64,000 bases of DNA from an uncultured Flavobacteriaceae bacterium (GCA_905181625.1 CAJIYJ010000007.1:62001-126000); one strand, 5' to 3'; shown: positions 37,244-47,103, numbered from the stretch's first letter. Notes: generated by a model not told the origin, from the letters alone. Numbers and translations: made by a program.

Positions 37244-38287
37244 TTATCTCTTTATTTTCTTTTTTCTAAGCCAAGAAGTATACTGTCTTTTATTTCTATT
37301 ATGCTGTGAAAGGTTATTGGCGAACATATGATAGCCAGGCCTTTTAACATCAGCCACAAAAAACAAATAATTATGTCTTTCTAAATTTAAGACCGATTCA
37401 ATTGAAGACAAATCAGACATATATATTGGTCCAGGAGGCAAGCCTTTATTTACATAAGTATTGTAAGGAGATTTTATTTTTAAATCTCTGTATAATACTC
37501 TTCTAATTTTAGTATCAAAACCTTTCTTTTGTTTTATAGTGTAAATAACAGTTGGATCGGCTTGCAATTTCATTCTTTTTTTAAGCCTATTAAAGTAAAC
37601 ACCTGAAATAGTTGGTCTTTCATCTACTTTAGGTGTTTCTCTTTGAACTATAGATGCTAAGATCGAAACTTCAACTGGGTTTAAGCCATATGATTTAGCT
37701 TTATCAACTCTAGATGAATTCCAATACATTTTATAATACATCAACATCTTATCTCTAAATTGATCAGCATTTGTATTCCAATAAAACTCATAAGTATTTG
37801 GAAGAAATATGGCAAAAACAGATTCTTTTGTTAATGTATTATCTTTTATGAAATTCTGATCAGAAAACGAATTCATAAGTGACAAACTATCAGCTTCTAT
37901 TAAATATGAAATTTTAGATGCCAAACCCTCTATCCTTTCAATATTATTGAAAGTAACCTTGACTGGAATGTTTTTTGACCTTAGAGAGGTTATTATGTCA
38001 TTATTTGAAAAACCCTTTTTAATTACATATTTACCTGCTTTAATATTATAAAAATATTCTTTCTTTTTAGCGGCATTAAAAAAAGTTGTTGTGTCTTTAA
38101 GAAATGGACTAATTTGTTTTTTTAAATTAATTATTCCAGATCCAGTTGGTATATAAAGGATGATTTTTTCTTCAATAAAACTTGTATTCTCACTATAAAA
38201 AATTTTATGATAACTATATAAATATGCAAGGGCTAAAAATAAAAAAGCTATTACGCCTATTTTTATTACTATTTTTTTTTTTTTCAT
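37244..38287 (-). CDS. mltG: Endolytic murein transglycosylase MltG
   Basis: A 347-residue single-pass membrane protein with a transmembrane segment at residues 6-26. The YceG domain carries the catalytic glutamate in SILASIVQRETPKVDERP and the YFNRLKKRMKLQADPTVIY block, with the terminal LFFVADVKRPGYHMFA motif. It cuts nascent glycan strands and limits their length. It starts 4 bp after the dapF stop; dapF supplies a precursor of the same peptidoglycan. Length is normal. Confidence 0.95.
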   Translation of the reverse strand: MKKKKIVIKIGVIAFLFLALAYLYSYHKIFYSENTSFIEEKIILYIPTGSGIINLKKQISPFLKDTTTFFNAAKKKEYFYNIKAGKYVIKKGFSNNDIITSLRSKNIPVKVTFNNIERIEGLASKISYLIEADSLSLMNSFSDQNFIKDNTLTKESVFAIFLPNTYEFYWNTNADQFRDKMLMYYKMYWNSSRVDKAKSYGLNPVEVSILASIVQRETPKVDERPTISGVYFNRLKKRMKLQADPTVIYTIKQKKGFDTKIRRVLYRDLKIKSPYNTYVNKGLPPGPIYMSDLSSIESVLNLERHNYLFFVADVKRPGYHMFANNLSQHNRNKRQYTSWLRKKKIKR

Positions 38288-38291
38288 TTTT

Positions 38292-39071
38292 CTATATAAT
38301 AAACTCCCCTTTATAAACTAACTCTACATTTCCTGAAAGAATGATTTTTTCAAATCCAAAATCAGTAGGTTTAAACCCTACATTCAAAACGCCTCCATTT
38401 GTATTAATTTTTAAATTTTTTAATTTAGTTATACCTGAATAATACATCGCCAAAGCTACAGCAGTAACACCCGTTCCACATGAGAGAGTTTCATTTTCAA
38501 CTCCTCTTTCAAATGTTCTAACATAAAATTCCGAGTCAGAAATTATCTTTACAAAGTTCACATTAATTCCTTCTTTTTTGAATTCAGAACTATTTCTAAT
38601 CTTTTTACCTTGCTTAAACACATCAAAACTATCTAATTCCTCTATTATTTGTATGTAATGAGGAGAACCCGTATTTAAAATTACATCTTTTCTGAAAGGT
38701 TTAATATCCATTACATCTTTCATTGAAAGAAAAACATGATTGTCTATAATAGTTGCAGAATGATTCCCATCAAATGCATTAAATATCGTTTGATTCTTTA
38801 TAAGATTATTGTTTTGTGCAAACTTCACAGAACACCTAGCTCCATTACCACACATAGAACCTGGATTCCCATCTGAATTAAAATAAACCATTTCATAATC
38901 TAAACTTTCTGACGGAGTTATAAGTATCAAACCATCAGAACCAATTCCAAGTTTCCTGTCACATAAACGACTAATTAACTGACGATTTTTTTGTGGAAAA
39001 TTTAACAACTCATTATTAATTATAATAAAATCATTTCCCGTACCTTGATATTTTTGAAATTTAATTTTCAT
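38292..39071 (-). CDS. dapF: Diaminopimelate epimerase
   Basis: A 259-residue protein with the two catalytic cysteines in NSDGNPGSMCGNGARC (near residue 73) and LSCGTGVTAVA (near residue 199). The N-terminal QGTGNDFIIINN is also characteristic. It converts LL- to meso-diaminopimelate for lysine and peptidoglycan. It is the first gene of a dapF-mltG-lysozyme-like run on the minus strand and diverges from the HtrA protease gene over 109 bp. Confidence 0.97.
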   Translation of the reverse strand: MKIKFQKYQGTGNDFIIINNELLNFPQKNRQLISRLCDRKLGIGSDGLILITPSESLDYEMVYFNSDGNPGSMCGNGARCSVKFAQNNNLIKNQTIFNAFDGNHSATIIDNHVFLSMKDVMDIKPFRKDVILNTGSPHYIQIIEELDSFDVFKQGKKIRNSSEFKKEGINVNFVKIISDSEFYVRTFERGVENETLSCGTGVTAVALAMYYSGITKLKNLKINTNGGVLNVGFKPTDFGFEKIILSGNVELVYKGEFII

Positions 39072-39150
39072 TTTAATTAACGAAGATATATAAAAAAGTA
39101 AATGCTGTTAAAAAGTAGTTAAATTATATTCTTCAATAGATTAAAAGGTA

Positions 39151-39158
39151 TAATTTTG
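39151..39158 (+). promoter_or_regulatory. -7 element upstream of the HtrA protease gene
   Basis: TAATTTTG matches TAnnTTTG exactly, 22 bp before the ATG. No convincing TTTG lies 17-21 bases further upstream, so this is only a half-site match. Confidence 0.35.
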
Positions 39159-39180
39159 ATTAGAATTAAATAAATTAAAA

Positions 39181-40563
39181 ATGAAAAAAATTATTTTACC
39201 ACTTATTGTCTCAATTATTGGAGGCTTCATAGCTCTTTTTGTTCATAACATAAGCTTTAATCATGAAGTCTACTTAGATGAATCCACTAATAACAAACTA
39301 GTGAATATTTCACTTAACCCTAATACAAATTTAGTTTCGGAGTCATCTTTAGATTTTGTAGAAGCTGCAGAAAAAACAATTCATTCGGTAGTTCATGTGA
39401 AAAACACGAGTATTTCAAAAAGTCAATCTTCTTTATGGAATTATTTTAATGATAATCAAAGCAACAGAACAAGAGTGGGCATGGGCTCAGGCGTGATTAT
39501 TTCAAAGGATGGTTATATAATTACAAATACTCATGTAATCGAAAATGCTTCTTCCATTGAAGTAACAACAAACAATAACAAAACTTACCAAGCTGAACTA
39601 ATAGGAAGTGATGAGATTTCTGATATTGCGGTTTTGAAAATAGTAGGAAAAGAAACGTTTCCCTATATAAGATTTGCAGATTCTGATCAAACTAAAATTG
39701 GAGAATGGGTATTAGCTGTTGGAAATCCATTTAACTTAACTTCAACTGTAACTGCAGGAATTATTAGTGCAAAATCACGGGACTTAAATGATTATGATTC
39801 TAAAAACCAATCATTCATTCAAACTGATGCTGCAGTTAACTCTGGAAATAGCGGAGGGGCTCTGGTTAACACTAGTGGTGATTTGATTGGAATAAACACA
39901 GCTATCACAAGTGAAACTGGTGGCTTTGTAGGTTATTCATTTGCCGTACCAAGTAATGTTGCTCGAAAAGTATTTGAAGATATTATTGAATTCGGAAATG
40001 TTCAAAAAGGATTACTTGGCGTTACAGGAATAGGCCTTAACTCCAAAACAGCAGACGAACTAAACCTTTCGTTAACCGAAGGTTTTTATGTCAATGATAT
40101 TGAACCAGAAATGGGTGCTGCAAAAGCTGGAATACAAAGGGGGGATGTGATACTTAGATTAGATAAATTAAAGATTGCTAAATTTTCAGATCTTTCTGGC
40201 TACTTAAGTACAAAAAGACCTGGAGACATTGTTTTGGTTGGTTTGGTTCGAGATGGAAAAAAGATTTCTTTAGATGTCAAGTTAGAAAAAAATGAAAATA
40301 TTGAATTTATCGGAATGCAATTAAAAAACATGACACAAGAAGAGTTAGGTGAATTTAACATTGTAAGTGGAGTTAAAGTATTAAATCACAGAAACAATTC
40401 ATTATATAGAATGGGAATTAAACCAGGTTATGTTTTGACAGAAATTAATGGAAAAAGTATTAAAAGTACTGATGATATTTCTGGGTTTGATAGTAACACT
40501 AAAATAAGTCAAATCACTTTTATAAGTCCTGAAGGTGAAAAAGAAAAATTAATATTTGAATAG
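39181..40563 (+). CDS. Periplasmic serine protease, HtrA/DegQ family
   Basis: A 460-residue protease with an N-terminal signal or anchor segment (residues 5-24). The catalytic triad is visible: His in TNTHVIENAS (near 117), Asp in SDIAVLKI (near 149) and Ser in NSGNSGGALVN (near 223). Two PDZ domains follow (about 275-365 and 375-460). It degrades or refolds damaged envelope proteins. The trmD start codon immediately follows its stop codon, so trmD is probably read from this promoter, an odd pairing of envelope stress and tRNA modification that may be mere packing. Confidence 0.95.
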   Translation: MKKIILPLIVSIIGGFIALFVHNISFNHEVYLDESTNNKLVNISLNPNTNLVSESSLDFVEAAEKTIHSVVHVKNTSISKSQSSLWNYFNDNQSNRTRVGMGSGVIISKDGYIITNTHVIENASSIEVTTNNNKTYQAELIGSDEISDIAVLKIVGKETFPYIRFADSDQTKIGEWVLAVGNPFNLTSTVTAGIISAKSRDLNDYDSKNQSFIQTDAAVNSGNSGGALVNTSGDLIGINTAITSETGGFVGYSFAVPSNVARKVFEDIIEFGNVQKGLLGVTGIGLNSKTADELNLSLTEGFYVNDIEPEMGAAKAGIQRGDVILRLDKLKIAKFSDLSGYLSTKRPGDIVLVGLVRDGKKISLDVKLEKNENIEFIGMQLKNMTQEELGEFNIVSGVKVLNHRNNSLYRMGIKPGYVLTEINGKSIKSTDDISGFDSNTKISQITFISPEGEKEKLIFE

Positions 40564-41241
40564 ATGGTTAGAATAGATATAATTAGTGTTTTACCTGAAT
40601 TAATAGAAAGCCCTTTTAACGCATCTATAATAAAAAGAGCTATAGAAAAAAAAATAATTGAAGTGAATTTTCATAATTTAAAGGATTTCGCTTCAAATAA
40701 AAGAAAACAAGTTGACGACTATCAATTTGGAGGCGGTTCAGGGATGGTAATGATGATTGAACCAATTAAAAAATGTATAGATCTTTTAAAAAGTAAAAGA
40801 AGTTATAAGGAAGTTATATATATGACGCCTGATGGAAACATGCTAAATCAACAAATTGCAAATAAGTTGTCAATTGATGGAAACCTTATTATTCTCTGTG
40901 GACATTATAAAGGGGTTGATCAAAGAGTAAGAGATGAATTAATAACAATGGAAATTTCTATTGGGGATTATGTACTTTCAGGTGGAGAATTACCTGCTGC
41001 CGTTTTATGTGATTCTATCATAAGATTAATACCTGGGGTTCTTGGGGATGAAACATCAGCACTTTCCGATTCCTTTCAAGATGGTATGTTAGCTCCCCCA
41101 GTTTACACTAGACCTGCAAATTTCGAAGACTTAGAAGTTCCAAAAGTTTTACTTTCTGGAAATAAAGCTAAAATCGATGAGTGGAGAGAAGAAAAAGCTG
41201 AAGAAAGAACAAAAAAGCTGAGACCTGATATATTTAATTGA
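40564..41241 (+). CDS. trmD: tRNA (guanine-N1)-methyltransferase TrmD
   Basis: A 225-residue SPOUT methyltransferase. The knot region includes GHYKGVDQRVRDEL and SIGDYVLSGGELPAAV, and the N-terminal block includes GGGSGMVMMIEP. It methylates G37 next to the anticodon of tRNAs reading CNN codons, preventing +1 frameshifting. It abuts the protease gene upstream and lies 108 bp before rplS; a separate promoter in this gap serves rplS. Length is normal. Confidence 0.96.
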   Translation: MVRIDIISVLPELIESPFNASIIKRAIEKKIIEVNFHNLKDFASNKRKQVDDYQFGGGSGMVMMIEPIKKCIDLLKSKRSYKEVIYMTPDGNMLNQQIANKLSIDGNLIILCGHYKGVDQRVRDELITMEISIGDYVLSGGELPAAVLCDSIIRLIPGVLGDETSALSDSFQDGMLAPPVYTRPANFEDLEVPKVLLSGNKAKIDEWREEKAEERTKKLRPDIFN

Positions 41242-41251
41242 AAAATTTTTT

Positions 41252-41279
41252 TTGAAATAAAAAAAATTATGTAATTTCG
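41252..41279 (+). promoter_or_regulatory. Bacteroidetes-type promoter of rplS
   Basis: TTG (41252-41254, part of TTTG) is followed after 17 bases by TAATTTCG (41272-41279), one mismatch from TAnnTTTG. The start of transcription would be near 41286. The -7 octamer and the bases after it (GCATCC) closely match those of the rpsA promoter. Confidence 0.6.
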
Positions 41280-41292
41280 CATCCAATTTAGT

Positions 41293-41322
41293 ATAACCGC
41301 TGACGATAATCGTGAATGTTAT
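41293..41322 (+). promoter_or_regulatory. Possible leader hairpin of rplS mRNA
   Basis: ATAAC (41293-41297) can pair with GTTAT (41318-41322), enclosing an inner ACG/CGT stem with an AUAAU loop. This lies in the predicted 64-base leader of rplS, just after the promoter. A ribosomal-protein autoregulatory structure is possible but unsupported beyond the pairing. Confidence 0.25.
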
Positions 41323-41349
41323 ATCAATTAAATTTAAAAATCTTACATA

Positions 41350-41700
41350 ATGGAATCTTTAATAAAATTCGTTCAAGAAGAATTTCTAACGAAAAAAGAA
41401 ATCCCAACTTTCAAATCAGGAGACACAATTACTGTTTATTACGAAATTAGAGAAGGAGAAAAAGTTCGTACTCAGTTCTTTAAAGGAGTAGTTATTCAAA
41501 TTAAAGGAACTGGTCTAACCAAAACATTTACAATTAGAAAAATGTCTGGTACAATTGGAATTGAAAGAATATTTCCATTTAACCTTCCCGCAATTCAAAA
41601 AATTGAAATTAATAAAAAAGGAAGAGTTAGAAGATCTAGAATATATTACTTCAGAGAATTAAGAGGTAAAAAAGCTAGAATTAAAGAAATAAAAAGATAA
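41350..41700 (+). CDS. rplS: 50S ribosomal protein L19
   Basis: A 116-residue ribosomal protein with the L19 core FKSGDTITVYYEIREGEK, the QFFKGVVIQIKG strand and the basic end RRSRIYYFRELRGKKARIKE. L19 lies at the 30S-50S interface. It is next to trmD, as in many bacteria, but has its own promoter here. A weak AACTTAA/TTAAGTT inverted repeat (41710-41729) follows, without a good T-run. Confidence 0.97.
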   Translation: MESLIKFVQEEFLTKKEIPTFKSGDTITVYYEIREGEKVRTQFFKGVVIQIKGTGLTKTFTIRKMSGTIGIERIFPFNLPAIQKIEINKKGRVRRSRIYYFRELRGKKARIKEIKR

Positions 41701-41777
41701 GTTTAAAAAAACTTAATCTTACTTAAGTTAATTTAACATATTTATCAAAAACACTTTTTGCATTTATTTAAAAATTT

Positions 41778-43004
41778 ATGAGAAAAATTATAGTTAACAA
41801 TCCTGTGGTAGAACTTGACGGGGATGAAATGACAAGAATCATTTGGGATTTTATTAAAACTAAACTAATTCTTCCCTACTTAGAGTTAGATATCAAATAT
41901 TATGATTTAAGTGTTGAAAGTAGAGATGCTACAGATGATCAAATTACTATTGATTCAGCTGAAGCTATAAAAAAATATAATGTTGGTATTAAATGTGCAA
42001 CTATTACTCCTGACGAAGACAGGGTTATAGAATTTGGATTAAAAAAAATGTGGCGTTCTCCAAATGGAACTATTAGAAATATTGTAGGCGGAACAGTTTT
42101 TAGAGAACCGATAATAATGAGTAATGTTCCTAGATATGTGCAAGGTTGGACTAAACCAATATGTATTGGAAGACATGCTTTTGGAGATCAATACAGGGCT
42201 ACAGACATTGTTACTAAGGGAAAAGGAAAGTTAACTATGACTTTTAAACCTGAAGATGGTAGTGAGGCTAAAACATGGGAAGTTTATAACTTTCAAGAAA
42301 ATGGTGTTGCTATGAGTATGTATAATATAGACTCATCCATATATGGTTTTGCTAGATCTTGTATGAATCAAGCTTTAACTAAGAAATGGCCCTTATACTT
42401 ATCTACGAAAAATACCATTTTAAAGTCTTACGACGGAAGGTTTAAAGACATATTCCAAGAAGTGTTTTCAACAGAATTTAAAGATAAATTTGAAAAAGCT
42501 GGCATTACATATGAGCATAGATTAATTGATGATATGGTCGCTGCTGCAATGAAATGGAATGGAGGGTTTGTGTGGGCTTGTAAAAATTATGATGGAGATG
42601 TTCAATCAGACACAGTTGCGCAAGGATTTGGTTCACTAGGCTTAATGACTTCAACATTAGTTACTCCGGATGGGATAACCATGGAAGCTGAAGCAGCTCA
42701 CGGAACTGTTACAAGACATTTTAGAGAGCATCAAAAAGGAAATGAAACTTCAACTAACCCAATCGCTTCAATTTTCGCATGGACTAGAGGTTTAGGGCAT
42801 AGAGGAAAACTTGATAAAAACCAAGAATTAATTGATTTCTGTAAAACACTTGAAAAAGTTTGTATAGAAACTATTGAAAATGGCAAAATGACAAAAGATC
42901 TAGCCTTGCTAATTCATGGTAAAAACCTAAACAGATCACATTATTTAAACACACAAGAATTTTTAGATAATATCAAAGATAATTTAGAATTAAAATTTCA
43001 ATAA
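41778..43004 (+). CDS. icd: NADP-dependent isocitrate dehydrogenase, eukaryote-like dimeric type
   Basis: A 408-residue enzyme of the type II (homodimeric) isocitrate dehydrogenases. Marker blocks are [18 protein letters not shown] at the N-terminus, [20 protein letters not shown] with the substrate-binding serine and arginines, [11 protein letters not shown] and the cofactor-binding [16 protein letters not shown] (His and Arg favouring NADP). It oxidises isocitrate to 2-oxoglutarate in the TCA cycle and supplies NADPH. It stands as a single gene between rplS and a TonB-dependent receptor. Confidence 0.95.
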   Translation: MRKIIVNNPVVELDGDEMTRIIWDFIKTKLILPYLELDIKYYDLSVESRDATDDQITIDSAEAIKKYNVGIKCATITPDEDRVIEFGLKKMWRSPNGTIRNIVGGTVFREPIIMSNVPRYVQGWTKPICIGRHAFGDQYRATDIVTKGKGKLTMTFKPEDGSEAKTWEVYNFQENGVAMSMYNIDSSIYGFARSCMNQALTKKWPLYLSTKNTILKSYDGRFKDIFQEVFSTEFKDKFEKAGITYEHRLIDDMVAAAMKWNGGFVWACKNYDGDVQSDTVAQGFGSLGLMTSTLVTPDGITMEAEAAHGTVTRHFREHQKGNETSTNPIASIFAWTRGLGHRGKLDKNQELIDFCKTLEKVCIETIENGKMTKDLALLIHGKNLNRSHYLNTQEFLDNIKDNLELKFQ

Positions 43005-43061
43005 TTTTAATTTAATTATATGGCATTATTATTGTGATTGTAGTTTAATAAATCTTCATTA

Positions 43062-45434
43062 ATGTATCGCTTTAAAGCAACACTATTAAAATTCATATTC
43101 TTACTTTTTTCGTTTATAAACTATTCACAAGAAAACTTTACTATAAGTGGTTATGTGCTAGATAAAGACAGTAATGAATCTATAATTGGTGCAAACATAA
43201 TTATTCCAAGTATTAACTCTGGAACAATTACAAATACTTACGGATTTTTTTCAATAACACTTCCTAAAAAAAACTATGCAATTGAAATAAGTTCAATAGG
43301 ATATGAAAATATCTCAACTAAAATAAATCTTTTAAAAAATATTAATACTACATTTTTTTTGTCGGAAAATGTTGAAAATTTAGAGGAAGTTGTTGTAATA
43401 AAAGATGTTGAAGAGATAGATATCACAAAACCACTAATGAGTTTAAATATCTTGTCAAATCAGACAATCAAGCAAACACCAGTTTTATTTGGGGAATCAG
43501 ATGTCTTAAAAACAATTCAATTACTCCCCGGGGTATCAAATGCTGGAGAAGGCACAGGTGGATTCAATGTTAGAGGCGGCGCTGCGGATCAAAATTTAAT
43601 TTTATTTGATGAAGCTATAATATATAGTTCATCTCACTTGTTTGGTCTATTTTCTATTTTTAATTCTGATGCAATAAAAGAAGTTAAACTTTTCAAAGGA
43701 GGGATACCCTCCTCTTACGGAGGAAGACTTTCTTCCGTTTTGGATGTATATCAAAAAGATGGTAATAGTAAAAAACATAAGTTAAGTGGCGGAATTGGAA
43801 TAATATCAAGTAGAATACTTGGTGAAGGTCCAATAAAAAAGAATAAAGGATCGTATTTAATTGCAACCAGAGGGTCTTACGCCCACCTTTTCTTGAAATT
43901 TACTGATATTGAAAACGTGGCTTATTTTTATGATATTAACACTAAATCAAACTATAAAATAGATAAAAACAACACCTTGTACTTCTCTGGATATTTTGGT
44001 AGAGACAAATTTAAACTTAGCGACACGTTTTCTAATACTTATGGGAACTCAACATTCAACCTAAGATGGAATCACTTAATCAATGAAAAAATATTTTCTA
44101 ATACTTCATTGATTTTTAGCGATTACTACTATGGATTGACGCTAAACTTCGTTGGATTTGATTGGAATTCAGGAATTAAAAATTTAAACATCAAGTTTGA
44201 TTTAAAAAATTATTATTCCAATAAAATACAATTCAACTATGGATTAAACTCTATTTACTACGAATTTAATCCTGGTGAAATTAGTCCAATTAACCAATCA
44301 GGTATTAATTTTACAATACTTGAAAGAAAGTTTGCTTTAGAAAATGCGGCTTATTTTGATGTAGTTCATAAAGCCTTTCCAAAAATATCTCTTAGATATG
44401 GTTTTAGATTAAATCAATTTTTAAGATTCAAACAAGATGGCCTGAATAGATATTTAAACAATGACCCTGTAACTTTTGATAAAGATCTTGGTATTTACAA
44501 GGAGGCTAAAATAATTGGAGAATACCTAAATCCTGATAATTCAAAAACCATTAAATCCTTTTATGATTTTGAGCCAAGGTTTAATTTTTCTTATAATTTT
44601 AAAAATCAAGCTATAAAAGTAAGCTACAACAGATTAAATCAATACATTCATTTAATATCTAATACCAATGCTCCTGCTCCACTAGATATTTGGGCTCCTA
44701 GCGGACCTTACTTAAAACCACAGCAATTAGATCAATTGGCTTTAGGTTATCACTCTAAATTAAAAAACGGGAATAAATTAGAAACTGAAGTTTTTTATAA
44801 AAAAATTAAAAACAGACTCGATTATATACCAGGAGCTGATTTAGTTGCTAATGCAGCTGTAGAAAGAATATTATTAGCAGGAAAATCCAGAGCATATGGA
44901 CTAGAGTTTTTGTTTAAGAAAAATAAAGGCAAACATAATTACTGGGTTGCTTACACCCTTTCAAAATCAGAACTAAAAACTACAGGACGTAATATCTATG
45001 AAACTGGAATCAATATGGGGAATTGGTACAATACTTCCTATGACAAAACTCATGACTTTAGTTTTGTATCCAATTATAAATTGAATAAAAAATTAACATT
45101 TAATATTAATTTTATATTTCAAACAGGACAACCAACAAATTATCCTGTAGGGCAATACACATATATGAATTTAACGATACCAAATTATGGGGAGCGTAAT
45201 TCAAATAGACTTCCCAACTACCATAGACTTGATATGTCTCTAACTCTAATTCCTGATAAAAATAAAAAAAGAGATTATAAAAGTGAATGGGTTTTTGGAT
45301 TTTATAATATTTATAATCGAGACAATGCAAACTCTATAACTTTTCAACAAAATCAAAAAACTTTAAAAAATGAAGCAATTCAATTATCTATTTTTGGAAT
45401 TGTTCCAAGTATATCTTATAATTTTAAATTTTAA
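43062..45434 (+). CDS. TonB-dependent outer-membrane receptor with carboxypeptidase-like domain
   Basis: A 790-residue protein. A signal peptide (to about residue 24, ending INYSQ) is followed by a carboxypeptidase-regulatory-like domain (GYVLDKDSNESIIGANIII), a plug domain with GGFNVRGGAADQNLILFDEA, and a C-terminal beta-barrel ending in aromatic SISYNFKF. It imports a ligand across the outer membrane with TonB energy. The ligand is unknown. It abuts a DUF4249-type lipoprotein gene with no spacing, a pair common in Bacteroidetes and distinct from SusC/SusD. Confidence 0.9.
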   Translation: MYRFKATLLKFIFLLFSFINYSQENFTISGYVLDKDSNESIIGANIIIPSINSGTITNTYGFFSITLPKKNYAIEISSIGYENISTKINLLKNINTTFFLSENVENLEEVVVIKDVEEIDITKPLMSLNILSNQTIKQTPVLFGESDVLKTIQLLPGVSNAGEGTGGFNVRGGAADQNLILFDEAIIYSSSHLFGLFSIFNSDAIKEVKLFKGGIPSSYGGRLSSVLDVYQKDGNSKKHKLSGGIGIISSRILGEGPIKKNKGSYLIATRGSYAHLFLKFTDIENVAYFYDINTKSNYKIDKNNTLYFSGYFGRDKFKLSDTFSNTYGNSTFNLRWNHLINEKIFSNTSLIFSDYYYGLTLNFVGFDWNSGIKNLNIKFDLKNYYSNKIQFNYGLNSIYYEFNPGEISPINQSGINFTILERKFALENAAYFDVVHKAFPKISLRYGFRLNQFLRFKQDGLNRYLNNDPVTFDKDLGIYKEAKIIGEYLNPDNSKTIKSFYDFEPRFNFSYNFKNQAIKVSYNRLNQYIHLISNTNAPAPLDIWAPSGPYLKPQQLDQLALGYHSKLKNGNKLETEVFYKKIKNRLDYIPGADLVANAAVERILLAGKSRAYGLEFLFKKNKGKHNYWVAYTLSKSELKTTGRNIYETGINMGNWYNTSYDKTHDFSFVSNYKLNKKLTFNINFIFQTGQPTNYPVGQYTYMNLTIPNYGERNSNRLPNYHRLDMSLTLIPDKNKKRDYKSEWVFGFYNIYNRDNANSITFQQNQKTLKNEAIQLSIFGIVPSISYNFKF

Positions 45435-46280
45435 ATGAAAAAATATTTTTTTTATATAATAATTATAATTTTCTATAGCTGTGAAAAAGTTGTAAATATT
45501 GATACAAATTATTCTGATGAAAGAATAGTTTTAGACGCTTCAATTTTTAAGAATATTAATGAAGATTTTGCCACTGCAGAAGTAAAAGTGAGTAAAACAG
45601 CTCCATATTTTGATGAAAATAATACTGTAATTGAGGAAGCTGAAGTCTATATTAAAACTAGAAATGGAAATATTAACTTAAAATATAATTCCGAAAACAA
45701 ATATTACACAAATAAAATCAGTTATATAAATTATGAAGATGATTATGAATTCTTTGTTAAATACGAGAATCAAAATTATTATTCATCTGAAAAACTAATA
45801 AAAATTTCAGGTATTGAATCCGTGGTTTTTGGTGATAGAAAATCACTTAATAAGGATGAAATAGAATTACTAATAACATTTACTGATCCAAAAGAAATTG
45901 GTGATTTTAATCTTTGGAGATTTGGACCAAAAGGAAAAGGGGATACCTATGATTATTTAGTGTCCAGAGACCTTTATACTAATGGAAATCAATTCACTTT
46001 TTCTTTTTTTATAGATAAAACTAAATATTTTAATAATAATGAGTTTGTTTATATAGAAATGACAGGGTTAACAGAAGAAGGTTTTAATTATCTTAATATT
46101 TTAACTGCTCAAGCTGGAGCACAAAATGGGAGGCCTTTTTCTTCAGCTAGCTCAATTATAAAAGGAAATATTATAAATCAATCGAATCCTGAAAAATTTC
46201 CTTTAGGTTACTATAGAGTTTCTGAATTTGATTACTTTAGATTATCAAAAGAAGATGCCCCAGATGGGTTTTTTGATTAA
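45435..46280 (+). CDS. DUF4249-type lipoprotein partner of the TonB receptor
   Basis: A 281-residue lipoprotein with a short signal peptide and lipobox ending FYSC near residue 16. The mature part is beta-rich, with an SDERIVLDASI start, an AEVYIKTRNGN segment and a C-terminal YYRVSEFDYFRL, which I recognise as DUF4249. Such proteins are encoded beside TonB-dependent receptors and may sit on the cell surface as a ligand-binding or capping partner; this is inferred. The start codon immediately follows the receptor stop codon. Confidence 0.8.
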   Translation: MKKYFFYIIIIIFYSCEKVVNIDTNYSDERIVLDASIFKNINEDFATAEVKVSKTAPYFDENNTVIEEAEVYIKTRNGNINLKYNSENKYYTNKISYINYEDDYEFFVKYENQNYYSSEKLIKISGIESVVFGDRKSLNKDEIELLITFTDPKEIGDFNLWRFGPKGKGDTYDYLVSRDLYTNGNQFTFSFFIDKTKYFNNNEFVYIEMTGLTEEGFNYLNILTAQAGAQNGRPFSSASSIIKGNIINQSNPEKFPLGYYRVSEFDYFRLSKEDAPDGFFD

Positions 46281-46290
46281 AAAATAATTT

Positions 46291-47103
46291 ATGAGCTTTG
46301 ACAAAATTACTGAGTCAGATTCTAAATATGATTACTTAGAAAACAAGTCTATCAACCAACTTTTAGAGATAATAAATTCAGAAGATCAAACAGTTGCACT
46401 TTGTGTAAAAAAAGAAATACCTAATATAAATAATCTTATTAGAAGAGTAGTTTCTCAACTTGAAAATGGAGGAAGACTTTTTTATATTGGTTCAGGAACC
46501 AGCGGAAGACTTGGCGTATTAGATGCTTCCGAATGTCCACCTACATTTGGAGTAAATCATGATTTAGTTATTGGTATTATTGCTGGAGGAGATAAGGCTA
46601 TAAGAAAAAGTATTGAAAATGCTGAAGATGATTTAAATCAAGGTTGGGAAGATCTCTTAAATTATAATGTTTCCTCAAATGATTTTGTTATTGGAATTGC
46701 AGCTTCAGGAACTACTCCTTATGTAATTGGTGCCTTAGAGAATTGTAAAACAAATAAAATCCCCACAGGTTGCATCACATGTAATCCAGGCAGTCCAATA
46801 TCATTAATGTCTAACTATCCTATTGAAGTTATGGTTGGTCCTGAGGTAATAACCGGGAGTTCAAGAATGAAAGCAGGAACTGCGCAGAAATTAATTTTAA
46901 ATATGATTTCTAGTACTACAATGATAAAAATCGGTAAAGTTGTAGGGAATAAAATGGTTGATATGCAGCTTTCTAATGTGAAACTTGTAGACAGAGCTAA
47001 TAAAATGGTAATGAATGCTCTGAACATTAGTTCTGTGGATGCTTCTAAACTACTAGCAAAGCACAAAAGCGTTAGGTTAGCTATTAAAAATTTCAAAAAA
47101 TGA
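46291..47103 (+). CDS. murQ: N-acetylmuramic acid 6-phosphate etherase
   Basis: A 270-residue SIS-domain enzyme. The motifs GGRLFYIGSGTSGRLGVLDASECPP and GSSRMKAGTAQKLILNM are hallmarks of MurQ, with the catalytic glutamate in DASECPPTFG. It cleaves the lactyl ether of MurNAc-6-phosphate during cell-wall recycling. In the window it is the cytoplasmic counterpart to the murein-cleaving enzymes at 36533-38287. It follows the lipoprotein gene by 10 bp and overlaps the next small gene by four bases. Confidence 0.95.
   Translation: MSFDKITESDSKYDYLENKSINQLLEIINSEDQTVALCVKKEIPNINNLIRRVVSQLENGGRLFYIGSGTSGRLGVLDASECPPTFGVNHDLVIGIIAGGDKAIRKSIENAEDDLNQGWEDLLNYNVSSNDFVIGIAASGTTPYVIGALENCKTNKIPTGCITCNPGSPISLMSNYPIEVMVGPEVITGSSRMKAGTAQKLILNMISSTTMIKIGKVVGNKMVDMQLSNVKLVDRANKMVMNALNISSVDASKLLAKHKSVRLAIKNFKK

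Noticed and set aside
41710-41729. AACTTAA/TTAAGTT inverted repeat after rplS as a terminator
   Set aside because: The stem is all A/T except one pair and lacks a following T-run, so it is too weak to call.
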